This document shows, piece by piece, positions 58,050 through 64,000 of a stretch of DNA of 64,000 bases; positions within the stretch are counted from its first letter, which is position 1, and the number at the start of each line of letters is the position of its first letter. Below the pieces are notes generated by a model that worked only from the letters and a program-made list of their open reading frames with translations, searched no databases and was not told the DNA's origin. Origin of the DNA: Oidiodendron maius Zn (taxonomy: Eukaryota > Ascomycota > Leotiomycetes > Myxotrichaceae); contig KN832871.1 in assembly GCA_000827325.1 (NCBI GenBank), forward strand, positions 1,178,001 to 1,242,000. Direction: 5' to 3'. The position numbers and the translations under genes were made by a program.

Positions 58050-59831
58050 AACAAATGCAGAAAGTTTGAGTTTGAAAACATATATAACATGCTATAATTA
58101 TTGAAGGCAGTGGGACAGCAAGTATCATATTTTGAAAGTGACGGTGGCCGCTAAGTGTGTCGCTACTCTCCACACCGCTTCTCGATAATTGAAGATATAA
58201 GTATCATGTCAGCTCTGGCTAGCACAACATCTACCCGTATCGCTGTGTCCCGCGTATTGAAAAGACGGGTACAGGAATTTTTGTTCTCGGGTTGAGGCAG
58301 CGACGCGCATATGGACTTTACTCCAGCTTCTACGAGGCTTTAGATTAATGTCAATTCCGACACTTATCAGAGTTTCCTCGGGCGCCATTATGGCTCAGAG
58401 TTGGACAGCAATGACTCGACTTGGTTCGGCTTTGATATTGGCCGCACGATTTGTAGAAGAGCCAATGCCAAGAGGAGCAGGAGAGCGGTAGGGAAAGGCG
58501 CTACATGTTCTGGAAATTGATAAGGCATGCTGACTAGATGGGAGCTGCCTCGTAAATTGTCACAGCTATGCCGTGATACTTCAGGCTGCAACAACTTCAA
58601 AGTTGTGCAATGTAAGCCCGATATAAGCAGCCCCAGTTGGAAGTACAGGCGCATTTTTTCGGGACACAAGTAAAGAATTCATACCTCCATGGCGCGTTGC
58701 GCGGTCGGGTCGCAGGCGGAATGCCCGTGGCTATCTCCTCTCTGGGTCGGAGATCTCGTATACTGCTGCGAGTTTCCTTGATATTACTTCAGCGGTGCGT
58801 TGTCAGTCTCGGTATGGTTGGATCTGACGCCTCTATGAATACAACGGCGGGACCACGTACGTGGGGTGTTGTAGACGTAGGGCCAGCGCGGGACGGAATA
58901 TGCAGGTCCCGAGAGGCGCCAGTGAAGGGAATGGGACTAATCTATGAGTGTAGAGGATGGGTCGTGGCGGCGACCTTGATTGGGAAGATTTTCGAGCGAG
59001 GTTGAGATGATTCGCTTCAGCATCGTGTTCCCGGCAGACAAACTTGACGGAGAGATGAATGATACCGCTCCAGATTTTTTAGCGAGCACATCCTTATCTT
59101 GTACGACTGTAGGCGCCAGGCGGTTGTAACCGAACACAAGGGGAACCAGAGCCCGTCCAGTCCAGTCCAGTCTGAGTAAAATATCTACAATGCCTGGGAT
59201 CGGCTTTCTTGATGGAGCTTCTTCGAAATTAGTGAGTGGCCCAAATGCAGTATGCCACTCTCCAAGGCATCCTCTTCCAGCTAGGTGGCTGGAGGGTGTG
59301 GTGCTGAGACGCTCACCAACGTCAGACGGCACATACGTTGTCACATTCTCAAATGCACCATGCATGCCAGAGGATCTGCCGTTTCTTATTTATTAACCCC
59401 TAAGCTGTGGCACCCGACGGCCGGTTGGGTACCCCCCTTGGCCCCAGAATCATATAATAAACTGGTCAATGTCGGACTCTTGGTCAGTTTCAATATAATA
59501 ACAATAAGCGCCAAGGGTTTATTATCTTTCTGTTCCGATAATATCAAGCTGGAATCAATCGTTGGGTTGCTAGTATACACAAACCGTAGCACTTTCTGAT
59601 GGGCGGCTGGTTCCTGCAGAATATTTTGAAAGGCTTTGGCTCTGTTATATATTGGCCGGGACATTTTATCAACTTGATATGAAGTACTAATCTAGGCAGC
59701 AAGTCACCCAGTAGAAAGTAAGGTTCAGTCTAAACCTTAATCTAGACCTTTGTAGCTGTAGCGAAATGTTGGTTCCCTCAGTCTAACGATAACTGGTATC
59801 TTTCAATACGAGGTTGATACCCGGAACGCTA
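58050..59831. other. 1.8-kb gap without a supported gene
   Basis: Promoter of GTR2 at the left. A 142-codon ATG frame on the minus strand (58937-59365) has ordinary composition and could be a small gene, but it has no recognised motif or conserved splice sites; confidence that it is real is about 0.2. Confidence 0.4.
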
Positions 59832-61312
59832 TTATATACCCTGCTTCACTTTCTGTCCGACAATCGCATCTCTCTCCCAGAGCAGAATAGTAGCCGCGCC
59901 CATTGGTCCGGAAAACAGCGTCCAAGCCAATATCTTAAACCCAAGCGTTGGCCAGGATAACCAGCTCGCGTTTGCAGACGTTGCGTTCCGATATAATAAA
60001 GTGGCCCAAAGCAGAACAGCAGTCATGCCGACGTACAGATCCCAGACCAGGAAATTTTGGACCCCCTCTGCAAAGCTAGGGAATTTGAGTCCGAATACAG
60101 GTGGTTTAGGCACATATACTCCAAACATGTCACTCTGAGAGAGTCGAATAAGTTCTGCTGTTGAGTTCTCGAATGTGGAGGGCGGGAGAACTGCGATTGC
60201 AAATGCCGCCAAGTGAGTAATCATGCAGAATACCAAGACGAATCCGTAAGTATATTTAGCGGCGCTAAGATAAGAAGCTCCAAAAGAAGACTCTTGGTTG
60301 GTGTTACCATTTACAAAGAGACTATAGAGAGCTTTGACCGTCCACTGTATTAGGGCCGTCCACAAGGGGAAGGGCTGCCAGAGCGCAATAAATTGTTGGT
60401 GCACAGTGGATGACACAAGTGACGGCGCTGGCAGCGCCATGAGGACGGATGGAACAATATATCCGAGAATAATCGAGAAAGGAAGAATCTTAAGGTCTGT
60501 AGAATTGACAACGAGGACACTGCTCGCAAACTTTCCAGGGAACGAGCTTGCAGTTGGTGACGTAAGGAGATGTATCAGGAGATATATAGGTATGGTGACC
60601 GCAAAAGTGATATTCTGGAGGATCAATCCGAAAATAACAATGCTTTAGAATGTTAGTAAAAGCTTGTACATCCCAAATAAGAAGTAAGTGAACTTCATAC
60701 TAGCTAACAATTCTCGCTCTATTTCCGGCTCTGAGGCTCTCGAGCGTCAATAAAGCCCAGCCAGCTCCGAATTGTCCAAGGCCAAAGCCGCCTGACAGAG
60801 TCAAGTCACTAGAGCTCATGTCCACGACGGGAGCAAAAAACGTGACCAGAGATGCCAGGTGAGTATCTAGACCCTGAATTCCAGTGTACTGCCGCAAGAG
60901 GGGATCGCTTGTCCCAGGAAGAGGGAGGCCTTGTGCTATAACATCAGTGATAAAGTCGAGGGTGCCATTGGCCTTTGAGAGAACCAATGTGGTATATGCG
61001 CCAGCAAGTGACAAAAGAGGCAGCAGCACGAGAGTAATGTTTCGCAGTGCTGAACCTGGTGATCGAGAAGATTGAGAAACAGACTACGAGAGATTAGCTT
61101 TAATATCATGAAATTGCCTTATCCCAATTGTGTCAGGGCCTCGAACACTCGTTGTGGAGTCAGAAGAGAACGACCCCACAAACACAGCGGGAGTGGAGAA
61201 AGCTATGCACGGGGATGCGGCATTGATTGCACGAAGGAGGGTTTTTATCATAAATGCTGATCAAGGAGGAATGCATTACCTTAGAGCCCTTAACTGCAGA
61301 TTTTGGAGCCAT
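59832..61312 (-). CDS. Multipass fungal membrane protein of unknown function
   Basis: A 408-residue protein from exons 61280-61312 (MAPKSAVKGSK, 33 nt), 60701-61083 and 59832-60642. About eight hydrophobic segments: ITLVLLPLLSLAGAYTTLVL, VDM..LSGGFGLGQFGAGWALL, IVIFGLILQNITFAVTIPIYL, ILPFSIILGYIVPSVLMAL, FVLVFCMITHLAAFAIAVL and others. LESLRAGNRARIVS is its most distinctive short motif, resembling membrane proteins found in some fungal secondary-metabolite clusters, but no biosynthetic genes are seen nearby. Reaction or cargo unknown. The 196-bp first intron is inferred from frame and splice signals. Confidence 0.75.
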
Positions 61313-61817
61313 ATTTACGGTGGGTGATTTATGTCAGGAAAAAATAGCCTGGAGCCGCCATGCACCAGATGTTGATATATGATCTCAACTTCGTGATGGG
61401 CGGCAACCGAGGAACCCGCGGGATCCAAATGCCGACCCCGTGCCGTGTTGGCTTGTGAATGGAGTCACGTGTCGTCAGATATTTCCAATCGGTCGTCCAA
61501 GAACATGGCTCTATAGCTAAAAATGAAATTCTGCTGGATGGCAGAGTACATCTTTTCCATGCTGCTGCCTTACGTCTAAGAAATCGACGTAGATAAGTCG
61601 GTTCATGGAGGGCTTGGTCATCATCATCGGTCGAGGGTCTGAGATCCGTTTCCGGCTGGTAATCTTATGTTAAACCATCAACAAATTTGTAACATGCAAC
61701 GAGAGAGTTCTCGACCGAATAAAGGGCTTCTTTTCTCCATCGCTATCCGGACCTTCTTTCGTTTCCTTGTCTCTTCTTCTCTTCTCTCCAGATGAGAAGT
61801 TGAGAGGAGAGGATAAT
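61313..61817. promoter_or_regulatory. Promoter side of the membrane protein gene
   Basis: 505 bp upstream of 61312; CACGTG-like GTCACGTGTC at about 61464. No gene seen. Confidence 0.35.
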
Positions 61818-62288
61818 ATGCTCCACCCTTCGACTAGGCCGAGCAGTGTCGAGGACATATTTCCATCCAGGTAGGTCCAGTGGAATTATACCAGGTTGTA
61901 TTAATACAACGCCAGCCCCAATGATAAGATCTACGCGTCTACCTCTCCTTGCAGTCACTCATTCTCACGGTTCCCCAAATTGGCTCCCACGTTCCACCCA
62001 CAGCTACCTCTCGCCCGCGGAGGCCTCTCCTCCGCCCGGAATGTCTCCAATGCCCTACCTCCTGAGTACGGGCAGCGTCAGTTCCACTGGATTGCGCAAC
62101 TGGCCAAGAAGTCCCGTCTCCAGCGCATATCCCTTATCCAATTTGGCGCTCAATCTATTCCCGGCGACCAGGGCGATCGGTGGGCCCCCGAAGCGCCAAC
62201 CAAAAATAAAACATCGCCAATCAGGCCCATGCTCGAGCCATCGACGAAGCACATCCAGCTTCCAAGCGAGGGCGACGACATCTCGTAG
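61818..62288 (+). CDS. Possible small two-exon gene, unknown product
   Basis: ATG at 61818. Exon 1 61818-61870 ends TCCAG|GTAGGT; exon 2 61955-62288 follows CTTGCAG. The join is in frame and gives about 128 residues with balanced composition (MLHPSTRPSSVEDIFPSS, then GQRQFHWIAQLAKKSRLQR, then KTSPIRPMLEPSTKH). No family recognised. Support is only the good splice sites and the open frame; a competing minus-strand frame (62055-62465) has an ATG but a less convincing composition. It could also be leader sequence for the gene at 62585. Confidence 0.4.
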
Positions 62289-62584
62289 CCGCCGGGAGTC
62301 GTGACTGGCTGGCATAGCTGATGCGGGCATGAAATGTCGCGGACAGCTCTGATCGCCTGGCCTATATTTGTTTCTCGGCGGGCGTCTACGCTGCAGATGG
62401 CGCAAGGGGGCTCTGGTATAATAAACAGTTTCGTTTCCTCGCTCGCTCCTGAAAACCAGTCGCATTCACTTACGGGTTGATTCCTTATTTCCTACCTTTC
62501 TTTCGGTCGTGGTCTCTTCTCCATCTCTCCCATCTTTTATCTCTCTGTGCCTTCTTCTCTTTCCTTCTCACCCGCTCCCTCAGC

Positions 62585-63306
62585 ATGGCTACCAAGGAAC
62601 AATATCAGCCTGATACCAGTGAGTTCGAGACACGAGAGCGGGCATTCGAGAAGAATATTCAGGTGACTCGCATGGCCGAGTCTGTTCGCCTTGCGTTGAT
62701 GGTCGTCGCCCTGCTTGCTGGTCTGACCATTGTTGGCACCTCTGCCAATACGCTGTCAGTGTACGACAAGACGCACGTTAGCACTGACTTCCTCCTGCCC
62801 CTCTCTGGAGTCTGGCCCAGCGAATTCGACCTCCGTCCTACTATTGCCCTCGTGACTTGCGGAACGATTATTGCCATCACCAGCGCCATTGCTCTAATTG
62901 CCAGCAAGGCTTCCTCCGTAAGACCCCATACTTCATTTCATCTTTGCTTGATACTGACGGTCTCAATCAGATCAGATACAACCCCCTCATCCACAGCACC
63001 GTCTCCTGCATTGCGTCCGCCATCTGTCTCATTGCCGGCCTCGTCGGCACGTCCTTCTACTATGGCGTCAATAGGTCCGACACCGTCTTTTCGCTCCAGG
63101 CTTGGACCTGCCAGTTCTCTCACGTCCCTATGACCCAGGCACCACACTGGGGCGCGCTGTGCAAGGAGAGCAAGGCTGCGCTGTACCTCACCGTCATGAT
63201 CATCCCGCTAGAGGTCTTGGTGCTAGGCTTCTCCGCTTACGTATCGTCTGCTGAGAAGAAGCAGCTGGTTATCCGAGAGAGGAAGGGCAGCCCCGCTATG
63301 TCTTAA
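62585..63306 (+). CDS. Four-helix fungal membrane protein of unknown function
   Basis: A 222-residue protein from exons 62585-62917 and 62971-63306. Four predicted membrane spans: LALMVVALLAGLTIVGTSAN, TIALVTCGTIIAITSAIALIA, IHSTVSCIASAICLIAGLVG, and LYLTVMIIPLEVLVLGFSAYV. Between spans three and four is a loop with two cysteines (TCQF, LCKES). This tetraspan layout recalls MARVEL-like or SUR7-like proteins but no signature is convincing. The upstream leader is CT-rich, suggesting good expression. Confidence 0.85.
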
Positions 63307-63700
63307 GAAGCTGGTAGTAGGAGATCGTCGGAGGGATATACCCGATGGCATGGAATATGGGATGGGTATGCGGGAGTTGGTTTTATTTTAAATGCAAACT
63401 TGCTCCTTATCCCTAGCGGCTATGAATTGGTGTAATTGTAAACTCTTGAATGGGCAATCAAACATCGGTAGAAGGCACGTATTATTGATACGAACGAATA
63501 GTAAATGATTCGGTTACATCATATCTTATAGGGTGATATTCCCTTTCTAACCTTGGTAACGCCTACAATGTGCTTTTGATACGTGAATCTCTCAGGTATC
63601 TTCAATGCAAGTATGGATCGCAATACACCCAGCATTGCGATCTATACGCTCTAGCTTCTAAATCAAGAGTCTCGCACATGGAAGGGTTCCCTAAATCGTT
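63307..63700. other. Convergent spacer
   Basis: 3' flanks of two converging genes; no other feature seen. Confidence 0.5.
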
Positions 63701-64000
63701 CTATCCACAGACCAGTCCCTCCTTGGGGACGTCCACGGATTCTGTAGTGTTCCCAATTCTCTCCTCCATTATATGACCAGTTGGGACCACCGACTCCTTT
63801 TCAGCCTTCTGCGCCAGCTTCTCCAACTCCGCTTTCTCTTTTTTACTCAGAGTTAGACTCCCCTTCGCGAGCGCCTCCTTAGGCAGAGGCCGCACGTACG
63901 GCTGCACCACCCACCAGGGCCGCTTACACTCCCTCACCGTCCGTACAGAACTCTCATAATCCTCATTCCCATCTTGTGTCTCAACAGCATCTTCCTGCTT
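63701..64000 (-). CDS. C-terminal end of an unknown gene, cut by the right edge
   Basis: The frame stays open from the right edge to a TAG at 63701, about 99 codons. It reads an acidic stretch (NEDYESSVRTV), then CKRPWWVVQPYVRPLPKE, then a Lys/Glu-rich helix (LSKKEKAELEKLAQKAEKE). The Trp-rich KRPWWVV and the charged helix are not enough to name it. Confidence 0.6.
   Translation of the reverse strand, partial: KQEDAVETQDGNEDYESSVRTVRECKRPWWVVQPYVRPLPKEALAKGSLTLSKKEKAELEKLAQKAEKESVVPTGHIMEERIGNTTESVDVPKEGLVCG

Noticed and set aside
58637-59005. 122-codon plus-strand frame
   Set aside because: Begins at TTG and has no domain; likely chance.
62055-62465. 136-codon minus-strand ATG frame
   Set aside because: Arg/Trp-rich text opposite a better spliced plus-strand candidate; no motif.
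1-64000. tRNA genes, rRNA and CRISPR arrays
   Set aside because: Reading both strands I found no convincing tRNA T-loop/acceptor pairs, no rRNA stretch and no regularly spaced repeats.

Overview
This window is nuclear DNA of a filamentous ascomycete (Pezizomycotina; a Leotiomycetes-like fungus is my best guess, not shown by the sequence). The genes carry many short introns of roughly 45-200 bp with GT..AG ends and CTNAC-like branch sites. The proteins are of fungal type: Sec72, Fyv10/Gid9, a Ycf1-like ABC transporter, a Zn2Cys6 factor, a T5orf172 protein. Several genes have very small exons (14, 22, 22, 22, 33 and 36 nt), so the open frames alone give wrong ends. Several of the longest open frames begin at TTG or GTG rather than ATG; I moved those starts to the first sensible ATG or to an upstream exon.

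Layout. 1-5.4 kb: a vacuolar-type ABCC transporter on the minus strand, cut by the left edge. 6.5-14.4 kb: a housekeeping block with a Cbf1-like bHLH factor, the GID ubiquitin-ligase subunit Fyv10, a NAD(P)-binding epimerase-like protein, the CCR4-NOT deadenylase Caf1, and the tiny complex I subunit NDUFB3, read divergently from Caf1. 14.4-19.4 kb: looser, AT-rich ground with a short Zn2Cys6 regulator next to an epoxide-hydrolase-like alpha/beta hydrolase. 21.3-23 kb: a sugar transporter behind a long, CT-rich promoter. 25-37.5 kb: a second housekeeping block with Sec72, a NIPA-type magnesium transporter divergent from a WDR70 homologue, an orphan disordered protein, a T5orf172/GIY-YIG-like protein and a six-exon ARMT1/YMR027W-type phosphatase.

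38-53 kb is an accessory island. It holds an F-box protein with an internal tandem repeat and a 1,256-residue single-exon SF1 helicase of the Upf1/DNA2 type. On either side of the helicase, in opposite orientations, lie two diverged copies of a two-domain protein: an unknown N-terminal domain plus a trypsin-fold serine peptidase. One copy has the full His/Asp/Ser set; the other has Asn where the Asp should be. Between the first peptidase gene and the helicase is about 3.5 kb of AT-rich wreckage made of several decayed copies of one unrecognised protein family, one of them split by a 1-kb segment with 60-bp direct repeats at its ends. If the window holds something new, I think it is here.

53-64 kb returns to ordinary genes: a PlsC acyltransferase, a mitochondrial NADH kinase (Pos5-like), the Rag GTPase Gtr2 of the EGO/TORC1 pathway, a multipass membrane protein, a possible small two-exon gene at 61.8 kb, a four-helix membrane protein, and the end of an unknown gene running off the right edge. 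The two housekeeping blocks do not form one pathway; only local pairs (divergent promoters, the regulator/hydrolase pair, the peptidase/helicase island) suggest linked function.
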